From Bacteroidaceae bacterium (GTDB lineage Bacteria > Bacteroidota > Bacteroidia > Bacteroidales > Bacteroidaceae), in contig JAGCGS010000036.1 in assembly GCA_017649485.1 (NCBI GenBank), positions 1-41,284 on the forward strand: 41,284 nucleotides of DNA, written 5' to 3'. Position 1 is the first letter of the stretch; every line of letters starts with the position of its first letter. The notes beneath the pieces are model-generated. The model made no database searches. It was not told the origin of the DNA and worked only from the letters and a program-made list of their open reading frames with translations. The position numbers were made by a program, and so were the translations under genes. Positions 9,878 through 18,674 of the stretch are shown in pieces.

Positions 9878-10093
9878 TTATCTTTTATTTTGTTCATTTA
9901 TAGCAAGCCTCGAAGACTTGCGAGCGTTTCGGTCTTGTGACTCCACGCAATCGATGCCCCTTTTAATCATCTCTTTGTTGCCACTGATATGGAAATGGGG
10001 AAACTTGCCAAGCTTGGTGAAAAAAACCTTCACCCCCAAAAGCAGCACACAAATGCCAACAATCGCCAAAGTAATGAGCATCGTATATAACAT
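9878..10093 (-). CDS. Small single-span membrane protein with Cys/His-rich tail
   Basis: 71 residues: one N-terminal transmembrane helix (about residues 3-27), then a cytoplasmic-looking tail with GKFPHFHISGNKEM, an internal Cys in GIDCVESQDR, and a basic end. I recall similar tails (KFP..HI..NK...GI.C..SQDR) in short Bacteroidales membrane proteins of unknown role, which supports a real gene. It is the first gene of a pair with the OmpH-like gene, 13 bases apart, so a function near the envelope is plausible. Confidence 0.7.
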   Translation of the reverse strand: MLYTMLITLAIVGICVLLLGVKVFFTKLGKFPHFHISGNKEMIKRGIDCVESQDRNARKSSRLAINEQNKR

Positions 10094-10166
10094 ATCTCAA
10101 ATATTCTTCTTATATTTGCAAAGCAGTTGCAAAAAATCGCTGCAAAGATACAATATAAAATTGAAT

Positions 10167-11627
10167 ATGGAAAAAAAAGAACTAAAACCTGCTGGAGTTT
10201 TCAGATTTTTTGAGGAAATTTGTCAGATTCCTAGACCCTCAAAGCATGAGGAGAAGATTATTGCATACTTGCAAGAGTTTGGAAAGAGTCACGGATTGAA
10301 AACCACAACAGACGCTTGTGGCAATGTGTTGATAGAAAAACCTGCCACCAAAGGCATGGAAAATCGCAAGACAGTGGTACTACAGGCTCACATGGACATG
10401 GTGCCGGACAAACGCAAGGATGTGAAACATGATTTCTTGAAAGACCCTATCGAGACATGGATCGACGGTGAGTGGCTCAAAGCCAAAGGCACCACATTGG
10501 GTGCTGACAACGGAATAGGCGTTGCCACAGGCTTGGCAGTGTTGGCAGACGACAGCATCGAGCACGGACCATTGGAATGTCTGTTCACCCGCGATGAGGA
10601 AACCGGTCTGACAGGTGCCTTCGAGATTCAGGACGGATTCATGCACGGCGACATCCTGCTGAACCTTGACTCTGAAGACGAGGGTGAAATCTTTATCGGC
10701 TGCGCTGGTGGTGTGGATTCTGTAGGTAAGTTCACCTACCAGGAGGTAGAAGTGCCATCCGGCTACTATGCTTGCCGCATAGAAGTGAAGGGCTTATTAG
10801 GCGGACACTCAGGTGATGACATTATCCGTGGTCGTGCCAATGCCATTAAGGTGCTGAACCGATTCCTGGTGAAAGCTGCCAAGCAGTACCATCTTTATCT
10901 GTGTGAGATAGGGGGTGGCAGTCTGCACAACGCCATCCCTGCAGTGGCACACGCTGTAGTTGCATTACCAGAAGCAGATAAGCACAACCTGCGCGCCTTA
11001 CTGAATGTGTTTACAGCAGCTGTTCAAGCTGAGTATTATGTTACTGACCCAGGCTTGCAGATTCTCATGGAGACTGTTGATACCCCCAAGACTGCCATTG
11101 ACTGCGACTCAGCCAAGAACCTGTGCCAGACGCTCTATGCTATGCCTCACGGAGTGTATTGCATGAGCCAGGATGTGCCAGGTCTGGTGGAAACCAGCAC
11201 GAACCTCGCCACTCTGAAAATGAATACTGATGAACACCTTATTATATTAGGCACAAGCCAACGTAGCTCTACAGAGTCTTCTAAGGAAGATATAGCCACG
11301 ATGGTACGAACAGTCTTGGAGATGGGTGGTGCGGAAGTAAGTCACGGTGATGGCTATCCCGGTTGGAAACCCAACCCACACTCTGATATCCTGCAGGTAG
11401 CTGTTGATAGCTACAAGCGTCTGTTTGACAAGGAGCCGAAGGTAAAGGCTATTCATGCAGGTTTGGAATGTGGTCTGTTCTTGGAGAAATATCCTAACTT
11501 GGATATGATTTCATTCGGTCCTACGCTGCGAGGAGTACATACCCCCGATGAGCGTATGCTGATTCCAACTGTAAGTTTGTTCTGGCAGCATTTGCTCGAC
11601 ATCTTAAAGAATGTTCCGAATAAATGA
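10167..11627 (+). CDS. pepD: Aminoacyl-histidine dipeptidase (M20 metallopeptidase, PepD)
   Basis: 486 residues from the ATG at 10167 (sequence upstream in frame has no homology-like content). Cytosolic di-zinc dipeptidase with broad specificity including Xaa-His dipeptides. Visible metal ligands and catalytic residues: H75 and D77 (AHMDMVP), D114 (GADNGIG), E144/E145 (RDEETGLTGA) and D168 (NLDSEDEGE). A lid domain with GGHSGDDI and the late HAGLECGLF follow. Length matches PepD (about 485). Its TGA stop is the start of a heptamer tract that reaches the next gene's TTG start. Confidence 0.95.
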   Translation: MEKKELKPAGVFRFFEEICQIPRPSKHEEKIIAYLQEFGKSHGLKTTTDACGNVLIEKPATKGMENRKTVVLQAHMDMVPDKRKDVKHDFLKDPIETWIDGEWLKAKGTTLGADNGIGVATGLAVLADDSIEHGPLECLFTRDEETGLTGAFEIQDGFMHGDILLNLDSEDEGEIFIGCAGGVDSVGKFTYQEVEVPSGYYACRIEVKGLLGGHSGDDIIRGRANAIKVLNRFLVKAAKQYHLYLCEIGGGSLHNAIPAVAHAVVALPEADKHNLRALLNVFTAAVQAEYYVTDPGLQILMETVDTPKTAIDCDSAKNLCQTLYAMPHGVYCMSQDVPGLVETSTNLATLKMNTDEHLIILGTSQRSSTESSKEDIATMVRTVLEMGGAEVSHGDGYPGWKPNPHSDILQVAVDSYKRLFDKEPKVKAIHAGLECGLFLEKYPNLDMISFGPTLRGVHTPDERMLIPTVSLFWQHLLDILKNVPNK

Positions 11628-11668
11628 TTGACCGTTGAACATTGACCATTGACCATTGACCGTTGAGA
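11627..11668 (+). repeat. Six tandem heptamers bridging stop and start codons
   Basis: Six units near ATTGACC follow without gap, starting on the last base of the pepD TGA and ending inside the next gene, whose TTG start (11663) is in the sixth unit. Confidence 0.8.
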
Positions 11669-12715
11669 AAAGTTAGATTAATATTCGTTTTTTTGTTGGT
11701 TGCGTGTAGCTGTCTGGGACAAGACAGCTACCGCTTCCGCATTGTCAGCTATAATGTAGAGAACCTGTTTGACTATCAACACGATTCGCTGAAAAACGAT
11801 CACGAATTTCTGCCTGATGCCACCCGCCATTGGGACCAACAGAAATACAGGAAGAAGCTTGACGACCTGGGACGAGCTATCATTGCCGTAGGTGAATGGA
11901 CACCCCCTGCCCTGGTGGGACTCTGTGAGGTGGAGAACGAGCATTGCCTCACTGACCTTACGGAGCATTCTCTGCTAAAAGAAGCTGGTTATCGCTATGC
12001 TATGACGGAATCGCCCGACCAGCGAGGTATTGATGTGGCTTTGCTCTACCAACGTGAGGTGTTCAGGCCTGTAAGCATCAAGACCTACCGAGTACCACCC
12101 TTGTCGAAGGAAAAGAATGCCACACGAGACATCCTGCATGTAACAGGTGAGTTGCCCAATCGCTCACTGCTCGATGTGTTCGTGTGCCACCTACCCTCAC
12201 GTACAGGTGGTGAGAAAGAGTCTGAGCCTTATCGTCTGTTGGCAGCAGGAGTACTGAAACAGGCAGTGGATAGTCTGATACAAGACCGCAAGAAAGCACA
12301 GGTGGTGATTATGGGAGACTTCAACGATTATTACAACAACCGTTCTGTGGCAGAGGTAGTTGGTGCCAAGCCAGTGACCACCCTCAAGGCTAACAAAATG
12401 TCATTCTTTCACCTGCTTGCAGCGAAAGAAAAAGCATTGAAAGATTATGGAAGTTATCGTTATCGAGGCGAATGGAACTCCCTCGACCACTTGATTGTCA
12501 ACGGTCGCCTGCTTCGTCAGAAAGGTTCCTTCCACATCGTCCCCTCTAACGACAAGTTCTTAGTCAAGGCAGATGTATTCAAAGCTGACTTCCTGCTTGA
12601 AGACGATGACCGCTATGGTGGCAAGCTACCATTCCGCACCTATTCAGGTATGAAGTACATAGGCGGTTACAGCGACCACCTACCTGTTTACGCAGACTTT
12701 ATTCTTTACTATTAA
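11663..12715 (+). CDS. Secreted endonuclease/exonuclease/phosphatase-fold protein
   Basis: 350 residues. A signal peptide (about residues 1-20, ending CLG-Q) leads into the EEP fold: IVSYNVENLFD, the metal Glu in LCEVENEH, HLPSRTGG, GDFNDYYNNR and the final SDHLPVYAD. The family hydrolyses phosphodiesters (nucleic acid, lipid or sugar phosphates), so the substrate is open. The start must be TTG at 11663: an in-frame TGA lies 6 bases upstream, and there is no later Met that would keep the signal peptide. The stop codon overlaps the stop of the convergent MscS gene. Confidence 0.88.
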   Translation: MRKVRLIFVFLLVACSCLGQDSYRFRIVSYNVENLFDYQHDSLKNDHEFLPDATRHWDQQKYRKKLDDLGRAIIAVGEWTPPALVGLCEVENEHCLTDLTEHSLLKEAGYRYAMTESPDQRGIDVALLYQREVFRPVSIKTYRVPPLSKEKNATRDILHVTGELPNRSLLDVFVCHLPSRTGGEKESEPYRLLAAGVLKQAVDSLIQDRKKAQVVIMGDFNDYYNNRSVAEVVGAKPVTTLKANKMSFFHLLAAKEKALKDYGSYRYRGEWNSLDHLIVNGRLLRQKGSFHIVPSNDKFLVKADVFKADFLLEDDDRYGGKLPFRTYSGMKYIGGYSDHLPVYADFILYY

Positions 12716-13878
12716 TGGTATTGGTACAGTTTTAAGTCAAACTGCTGTACCATCACCAGGAAATGGTCAAAGATATCCGACTGAATACGCTCATATTCTC
12801 TCCATACTTTATTGTGCAAGAAGAAATAAATCTGGATTGGCACGCCAAACTGTGTTGCCTCCTTCTGTGCCACAATAATCTGCATATCCTGGTTCACCAG
12901 TGGCGAGGTTTCCAGATAACGTTCCACATACACGCGGAACAGCTGAGCATTCGTTGGTTTTACACCCTCAGGCACCTCATAGTCAGCCATCAGAGGAATC
13001 TCTTTCTTTATCTGTTCAACAAATTCTGGTGTACAGAACTTCAGCGTATTCAAATCTAAGTGTACCAACTTGTTCACCCTTCGTCCCCCACTCTCTTGCA
13101 TTCCTCGCCAATTCTGGAATGTTGAATTCACCAGTGTATAAGGTGGAATAGTTGTAATCGTTTTGTCCCAATTCTGAATCTTCACCGTATTCAGTGTAAT
13201 TTCTGTAACAATACCATTGGCAGCTCCGTTAGATAGCTGAATCCAATCACCCACCCTCAGCATATCATTACCAGAAAGCTGAATGCCAGCCACAAAACCC
13301 AAGATACTATCCTTGAATACCAACATCAGCACAGCTGCAGATGCGCCCAAACCTGCAAACAGTGTGGCGGGAGACTTATCAATTAGTACTGCCACGATCA
13401 AGATACCTCCAATGAAGAACAATGCCACCTGAATCACCTGAACCAAGCTTTTGATGGGTCGTCCCTTCACCAAATAGGTCTCGTCATACCAGTCATTGGC
13501 AGCCCTTAGCAAACTGTTCAGTGTCGCCATCACGGTGCCAATCATATACACAAACACCAGCTTTTGGCAGAACGCCAAAGCATCCGTATGTACCACAAAA
13601 GCCAGTGGCAGTCCCAACTGCATCAGAACTCCAGGGAACAGATGTAACACATGATGTATCACCTTGTGGTTCACCATGTGTCGTAAGAAAGCGATGGGCC
13701 TCTTCTTCAGGAACCTCGAGATGCTTACGGCTATAATCTCTTGCAGCACATAATTCAATGCCAGAGCTATCAGCACAATCATCAGTGCAGTGCAATATTC
13801 ATCCATCATGTTCGCAGTCTCAGCCGAGAAGCCCAGACTTAGTAGCAAGTCATTCATCCAATGGCTTAATGTTTCCAT
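12712..13878 (-). CDS. MscS-family mechanosensitive channel
   Basis: 388 residues. Three or four hydrophobic segments fill residues 20-170. Next come the pore-helix/beta-domain region (GLGASAAVLMLVFKDSILGFVAGIQL) and the beta domain (VGDWIQL, GIVTEITLNTVKI, IPPYTLVNSTFQNW). A cytosolic alpha/beta part ends the protein. These releases of solutes under hypo-osmotic stress occur in the inner membrane. It converges with the EEP gene; the two stop codons share the bases TTAA. A TATTTTTG -7 box lies at 13922-13915 with a TTG 22 bases beyond. Confidence 0.92.
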   Translation of the reverse strand: METLSHWMNDLLLSLGFSAETANMMDEYCTALMIVLIALALNYVLQEIIAVSISRFLKKRPIAFLRHMVNHKVIHHVLHLFPGVLMQLGLPLAFVVHTDALAFCQKLVFVYMIGTVMATLNSLLRAANDWYDETYLVKGRPIKSLVQVIQVALFFIGGILIVAVLIDKSPATLFAGLGASAAVLMLVFKDSILGFVAGIQLSGNDMLRVGDWIQLSNGAANGIVTEITLNTVKIQNWDKTITTIPPYTLVNSTFQNWRGMQESGGRRVNKLVHLDLNTLKFCTPEFVEQIKKEIPLMADYEVPEGVKPTNAQLFRVYVERYLETSPLVNQDMQIIVAQKEATQFGVPIQIYFFLHNKVWREYERIQSDIFDHFLVMVQQFDLKLYQYH

Positions 13879-14014
13879 ACACCTTATTTATAAGTACAAT
13901 TACGTTTCGGATTGCAAAAATAGGCATAAATCGAAAGATTTTGGCAAAAAACGCACAAAATGTCGCAAATAATTGCTTTATTTGTAGTTTGTAAACATAT
14001 TAAAACAAGAAGAT

Positions 14015-15556
14015 ATGAAGAAAATATCAAACTTATTAGGCTTACTCCTGATGGTGCTGGTTATCGCAGTAGCTTGTAGCAAAGACAGTTACGAACCTGC
14101 CTCACCAACTCCTACACCTACGCCGACTCCCACTCCTACGCCGACGCCATCCATCAGCGAAGAAATTCAGCTGGCTGACCAGTTCGCACAGGATGCGTTG
14201 GACACTTATTATTTGTGGAGAAAAGAGATAGCATCAGCTATCAGCACACAGCTCGACCCCAATTCATGCAAGGATCCCGTCGGCACAGTGCAGAAGATCC
14301 GCTATAAGAAAGGAGGCGGATATGAGAATAAGGAAGACGAGGATCGATGGACAGAGTTGTTTGATGATATCACACCCTTCAGAGAATCCGTTCAAGGTGT
14401 CAACACCACCAATGGCATGAACCTGAGTGTGGGTAAGTTCACAGGTTCCTCACCACAAACCTACTTCTTCATCGTGAACTTTACGTATGAAGACAGTCCT
14501 GCAGCTAAAGCAGGTATCAAACGTGGTGATATTATCATCTCTTATAATGGCAGCGACATCGACGACAATAATTTGGAAGATGCATACTATGGCACCTCAT
14601 CTGCTCAATATGGGATGGGCAGTTGGGAAGACGATGGCATCCACGATATAGACAAGTCTATCACTTTAAACCCTGTAAAGATGTATTGCAACCCTATTCT
14701 GGTGAGCAAGACCTTTAACGTGAACGGGAAAAAAGTGGGCTATCTGATGTATGAAAGCTTCGATATTGAATCAGCTGACAAACTCGTTCAGATCTCTAAA
14801 CAATTCAAGAGCGAAGGCGTGAAAGAGCTTATCTTGGATTTACGCTACAACGGTGGTGGCTATGTCTTTTCTGAAGAGGTGCTGGCTTCCATGCTCGCTC
14901 CTGAAAGTGCTGTTAATGCCAAGCAACTCTACCAGCAGGAATTATATAACGACGTGCTGACAGATGCTTTCAGCGAACAAGAAGGTAATGACTTCAACAA
15001 GACCTTTTTATCTACAGAGCATGAGTTTAGCACAAAAGGAAGTCAGGATTATAAGAAGATCTCCACTAAAGGTGCCAACATGGGTTTGGATAAGATCTAC
15101 GCCATCGTGACGGGCAACTCAGCATCTGCATCCGAGTCGTTGCTTGTAGGCTTGAATCCTTTCTTAAAGATCGAAACCATTGGCCAGCAGAGTTATGGAA
15201 AATATTGCACAGGTTACATTTTGGGCGTAGATGATATTTATCGTTCCGCTCCTGCTGCCATCAGCAAGTGGGGTATCTATGTGATGGTTTCCACTTATGC
15301 TGACCGCGACAACAACAACATGGCTCGTCCTGTAGGCATCATTCCTAACATCGAATCAGCCGACACTCCTTGGGATGGCTACGGCTTGGGTAATGAGAAC
15401 GAAACCATGTTGAAAGCAGCCCTCAAAGCAGCAGGCATGAACTTTGCCGGCACCCGTTCTTTAGAGATCCTGCCTCAGGTTAAGATCAAGCAAATGCATG
15501 ACAAACACAAGTTTGCCCGACGCATCAAAGAGGCTCCTTCAGAGCTGATGAAATAA
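14015..15556 (+). CDS. S41-family peptidase lipoprotein with Pro-Thr linker
   Basis: 513 residues. Lipoprotein signal with lipobox AC at about residue 21, then a Pro-Thr dipeptide tract (about residues 28-45, a tandem repeat in the DNA at 14101-14150), an N-terminal helical domain (YYLWRKEI), a PDZ domain (SPAAKAGIKRGDIIISYNG) and the S41 core (GYLMYESF, LDLRYNGGGYV). The catalytic Ser is S371 (second Ser of SASASE) and the Lys base is K396 (QSYGK), 25 residues apart as in Tsp/CtpA. I predict an active surface or periplasmic protease of unknown target. The linker suggests it stands off the membrane. It is the intact paralog of the 7987 gene. Confidence 0.9.
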   Translation: MKKISNLLGLLLMVLVIAVACSKDSYEPASPTPTPTPTPTPTPTPSISEEIQLADQFAQDALDTYYLWRKEIASAISTQLDPNSCKDPVGTVQKIRYKKGGGYENKEDEDRWTELFDDITPFRESVQGVNTTNGMNLSVGKFTGSSPQTYFFIVNFTYEDSPAAKAGIKRGDIIISYNGSDIDDNNLEDAYYGTSSAQYGMGSWEDDGIHDIDKSITLNPVKMYCNPILVSKTFNVNGKKVGYLMYESFDIESADKLVQISKQFKSEGVKELILDLRYNGGGYVFSEEVLASMLAPESAVNAKQLYQQELYNDVLTDAFSEQEGNDFNKTFLSTEHEFSTKGSQDYKKISTKGANMGLDKIYAIVTGNSASASESLLVGLNPFLKIETIGQQSYGKYCTGYILGVDDIYRSAPAAISKWGIYVMVSTYADRDNNNMARPVGIIPNIESADTPWDGYGLGNENETMLKAALKAAGMNFAGTRSLEILPQVKIKQMHDKHKFARRIKEAPSELMK

Positions 15557-15579
15557 AGTCTGATTACGATATATCCTAC

Positions 15580-15626
15580 ACTACCCTTCTGGAACGCTCA
15601 TCACCGCCGCGTTTCCGAAGGGTAGT
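15580..15626 (+). terminator. Hairpin terminator after the S41 peptidase gene
   Basis: Arms ACTACCCTTC (15580-15589) and GAAGGGTAGT (15617-15626) pair perfectly over 10 bp, with a further inner stem (GGAACG with CGTTTCC, one bulge). The sequence after it is T-rich but interrupted, so termination strength is uncertain. Confidence 0.6.
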
Positions 15627-15847
15627 TTAGGTTTTACTGAAAATATTGAAAATCAGTCATTCAATTGGCAATATCGATTCTTACGGCTGCAATGACAGCT
15701 ATCAGCAATACAAGCTACATGGGACACGGTTCCATCTATAACATGAATAATATCCCCCTACTCGGGGAATTGTCTATTTATGGGACACGCATAAAGCAAA
15801 CTGAAAAGAAAGCAACTTTTTTTTCGCGAAATAAGCACGAAATTGTT

Positions 15848-15877
15848 TTGATATATCTACCGATTGATATAAATTTG
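15848..15877 (+). promoter_or_regulatory. Promoter of the riboswitch-transporter transcript
   Basis: TTG at 15848-15850, 19 bases, TAAATTTG at 15870-15877. Transcription would start near 15884, where the riboswitch begins. The interval 15627-15847 otherwise shows only a small CCCC/GGGG hairpin near 15754 and no gene. Confidence 0.7.
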
Positions 15878-15882
15878 CACCC

Positions 15883-16069
15883 AGAATTGGTTCCGTTGGG
15901 GCATTTCGCCGCTTCGGATTAAAAGGGAATCAGGTGAGAGTCCTGGACAGTCCCGCTGCTGTGAAGCTCGTTAATGCTCTCTGGCACATGCTAATTGCCA
16001 CTAACAAATCTAGCCATGAAAAAGTTGGGAAGGCGTCAGAGGGTGAGTCAGTCAGAAGACCTGCCGTTC
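15883..16069 (+). ncRNA. Cobalamin (B12) riboswitch
   Basis: Conserved core elements are in order: AAAGGGAA, a GGTGAGAGTCC stem-loop, ACAGTCCCGCTGCTGTGA, a variable arm, GCCACTAACAAA, GGGAAGGCGTCAGAGGG, GAGTCAGTCAGAAGACCTGCC. A closing stem can form between GAAT/GGT near 15884-15892 and ACC/GTTC near 16059-16069. Downstream, GCCT at 16084-16087 can pair either with AGGC at 16075-16078 or with AGGC at 16096-16099, which would suit a ligand-dependent switch. It is expected to lower expression of the transporter at 16145 when adenosyl- or methylcobalamin is abundant. Confidence 0.92.
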
Positions 16070-16144
16070 ATTAAAGGCTATCCGCCTCGTGGGTTAGGCG
16101 CGTAGTACGAAAGCATTGTTTTTCTATTTACATGTACTGTTTTT

Positions 16145-17668
16145 ATGTTTAAAAACTTTCATGGCTTCAGCATGTTTGAGCAATATCAGGCATGGAAGCG
16201 GGAACGTAGAGAGCGTAAGAGCTTTAAGTATCGCCTCTCTGTAACTACTATCAAACTGATTATCATTATCAGTTGTACTTTCTTGATGTTGTTCATTCCA
16301 ACTGAAATGCTCGGCATACCGGACCTCACCCTGGTGGAACAACGAGTAATTGCTATCTTCGTATTTGCTACCTTGATGTGGCTTTTGGAGCCTGTGCCGG
16401 CATGGACCACCTCGATGGGCATTGTGGTGCTGCTTTTGCTGACTTGCAGTGACAGTTCGCTTTGGTTCATGCGAGACGAACTGCCTAACCAGTCGCTGGG
16501 TGAATTCATCCACTACAAGTCAATACTCAACAGTTTCTCCGACCCTATCATCATGCTGTTTATCGGTGGTTTCATCATGGCCATCGCTACTTCTAAAAGT
16601 GGACTGGATGCTACATTGGCCAAGGTGATGCTGAAGCCTTTCGGTACACAGAGCCGTTTTGTGCTGCTGGGTTTCATACTGCTTACGGCTTGGTTCTCGA
16701 TGTTCATCAGCAACACTGCCACTGCTGCCATGATGCTGACATTCCTCACCCCTGTGATGAAGTCGCTTCCTGCCGACGGCAAAGGTAAGATTGCCTTGGC
16801 TATGTCAATTCCTATAGCTGCCAACCTTGGTGGCATAGGTACCCCTATCGGCACACCTCCCAACGCAATAGCATTGCGCTACCTGAACAATCCTGACGGT
16901 TTGAACCTTAATATTGGTTTCGGCGAATGGATGATGGTGATGTTCCCCTTTGTGATTGTGATATTGCTCATTGCCTGGGTACTGCTCCTGAATATTTTCC
17001 CTTTCAAGCAGAAGAAGATTGTGCTGAACATACAACATGAGCACAAGCAGAGCTGGCGCGACTGGGTGGTGTATATCACTTTCTGCGTAACTGTGAGCAT
17101 GTGGGTGCTCGACAAATATACTGGCGTGAATGCCAACGCAGTGGCCATGATACCTGTGGGTGTGTTTGCCCTTACGGGCATCATTGGCAAGCGCGACTTG
17201 GAAGAGCTGAACTGGAGCGTGCTGTGGATGGTGGCTGGTGGTTTTGCCTTGGGTGTGGCACTCGAGGAGTCGGGTTTGGCTATGCACCTGATTAATGCTA
17301 TCCCATTCGACACATGGCCGGCACTGGCCATCATCATTGGCTCTGGCTTGCTTTGTTACATCCTGTCGAACTTTATCAGCAACACGGCTACAGCTACCTT
17401 GCTGGTGCCGATACTGGCGATTGTGGGTACGAGCATGGGCGACCAACTGGATCACCTGGGTGGCATCTCTACCTTGCTGATTGGTATTGCCCTCAGTTCA
17501 TCTATGGCGATGCTGTTGCCTATCAGTACACCTCCTAACGCTATGGCGCATTCAACTGGCTTTATCAGTCAGAAAGACATGATGAAGGCTGGATTGATTA
17601 TGGGTATCATCGGCCTAGTACTAGGTTACCTGATGCTGATAGTATTGGGAAGTCATGGACTATTGTAA
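16145..17668 (+). CDS. DASS/SLC13-family dicarboxylate-type transporter under B12 riboswitch control
   Basis: 507 residues with about 11-12 hydrophobic segments. The divalent anion:sodium symporter hallmarks are present: SNTATA at residue 189 and again at 412 (two SNT motifs), with GTPIGTPPN and STPPNAMA as the paired Na+/substrate loops, giving the inverted-repeat architecture of VcINDY. Members move succinate, fumarate, citrate or sulfate; two SNT motifs favour carboxylates. A second ATG at 16172 is also possible. The 5' leader is about 260 bases and carries the cobalamin riboswitch. No B12 transport motif is seen, so B12 uptake by this protein is unlikely. The gene ends in its own strong terminator. 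Confidence 0.88.
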   Translation: MFKNFHGFSMFEQYQAWKRERRERKSFKYRLSVTTIKLIIIISCTFLMLFIPTEMLGIPDLTLVEQRVIAIFVFATLMWLLEPVPAWTTSMGIVVLLLLTCSDSSLWFMRDELPNQSLGEFIHYKSILNSFSDPIIMLFIGGFIMAIATSKSGLDATLAKVMLKPFGTQSRFVLLGFILLTAWFSMFISNTATAAMMLTFLTPVMKSLPADGKGKIALAMSIPIAANLGGIGTPIGTPPNAIALRYLNNPDGLNLNIGFGEWMMVMFPFVIVILLIAWVLLLNIFPFKQKKIVLNIQHEHKQSWRDWVVYITFCVTVSMWVLDKYTGVNANAVAMIPVGVFALTGIIGKRDLEELNWSVLWMVAGGFALGVALEESGLAMHLINAIPFDTWPALAIIIGSGLLCYILSNFISNTATATLLVPILAIVGTSMGDQLDHLGGISTLLIGIALSSSMAMLLPISTPPNAMAHSTGFISQKDMMKAGLIMGIIGLVLGYLMLIVLGSHGLL

Positions 17669-17712
17669 GTAATATTTTTCTTTTCTACCATTGTACACTC
17701 ATGTGTGAATAA

Positions 17713-17745
17713 GGCGGCTATTGTCTGAGACAGATAATAGCCGCC
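17713..17745 (+). terminator. Strong terminator after the DASS transporter
   Basis: GGCGGCTATT (17713-17722) pairs perfectly with AATAGCCGCC (17736-17745); TCTG/CAGA extends the stem inside. AACTTTT follows. The rest of the gap 17669-17968 shows no gene. Confidence 0.75.
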
Positions 17746-17968
17746 AACTTTTAGAGGATGTGGCAGCAAATAGGCTCTTGATAATCGTAGCTGAAACTTT
17801 GCGAATGAAAATAAAGATCTGCCTACGAAGCACAACGATGAGTCCACTTACCTAACTATACAATTCCGTGAGAATATATATCTTCCCGTATTCCAGATTC
17901 TTAGATAAGACAGAATGCTCTTGTGGTTGCCTGTTTGTCATAGTAGTCTCTGTTAGGATGAAAATAAA

Positions 17969-18577
17969 CTATAACCGCTTTAATGCCAGTTTAATGACTT
18001 TTTCCACGGGAGCTGTGGGTTCTTCTTTCAGAATGGTATAGACCACCTTCTGGGATGGAGCAGTTGGGAAGCCAAGCATGGTGAGGGCAGCAACGGCTTC
18101 TTGCTGTACCTCACGGTTCACGTTCTCAGCCTTAGGCATATCCACAACCTTAGAGGAACCGCCCATAGCCAAACCATCGGATTGGATCTTGTCCTTCAGC
18201 TCCACGATGATGCGCTGGGCAGTCTTGAGACCTATGCCCTTGACAGACTTCAACAATTGAGTATTTTCCGTACTGATGACATTCACCAGTTCGCTGGGCG
18301 AGAGCGCAGAGAGTATCATACGGGCAGTATTACCGCCAATACCAGAAACGGTGATGAGTAACAGGAATAGTTCCCGCTCTTGTTTCGTAGCGAAGCCAAA
18401 AAGCACATAGGCATCTTCGCGGATGGCTTCATAAACATACAATTTGCATGATTGCTTGCCCTGAATGGTACTATAGGTATTGAGTGAAATGTTGAGCATA
18501 TATCCCACTCCATGACAATCTATTACAGCATTGGCAGGTGCCAATTCTGCCACCTCGCCACTAACATAATCCAACAT
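17969..18577 (-). CDS. ruvA: Holliday junction DNA helicase subunit RuvA
   Basis: 202 residues, the usual length. It binds four-way junctions as a tetramer and loads RuvB. The N-terminal OB domain ([23 protein letters not shown], split here as in all members by a Gly-rich turn) covers residues 1-63. Two helix-hairpin-helix motifs follow ([23 protein letters not shown]). The C-terminal RuvB-contacting three-helix domain ends LKRL. It is transcribed divergently from ddh, with interlocked promoters. ruvB and ruvC are not in the window. Confidence 0.96.
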   Translation of the reverse strand: MLDYVSGEVAELAPANAVIDCHGVGYMLNISLNTYSTIQGKQSCKLYVYEAIREDAYVLFGFATKQERELFLLLITVSGIGGNTARMILSALSPSELVNVISTENTQLLKSVKGIGLKTAQRIIVELKDKIQSDGLAMGGSSKVVDMPKAENVNREVQQEAVAALTMLGFPTAPSQKVVYTILKEEPTAPVEKVIKLALKRL

Positions 18578-18602
18578 AAACCAATTATTTTTTGTATTTA
18601 TG

Positions 18603-18637
18603 TTGCGAAGTTACGGATAATTTATGTATTTTTGCAA
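18603..18637. promoter_or_regulatory. Interlocked divergent promoters of ddh and ruvA
   Basis: Plus strand: TTG 18603-18605, 21 bases, TATTTTTG 18627-18634 (for ddh). Minus strand: TTG 18637-18635, 21 bases, TAACTTCG 18613-18606 (for ruvA, one mismatch). Each -33 triplet touches the other promoter's -7 box, so the two holoenzymes could not bind together. Confidence 0.65.
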
Positions 18638-18674
18638 CCAAACTTGAGTTTTTTACAACAAATACACTAAAATT

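Noticed and set aside
15665-15922. 85-residue plus-strand frame before the transporter
   Set aside because: It crosses the promoter and the 5' part of the riboswitch, and shows no domain; judged chance.
16805-17455. 216-residue frame antisense to the DASS transporter
   Set aside because: His/Gln-rich shadow of a clear membrane-protein gene in another frame.
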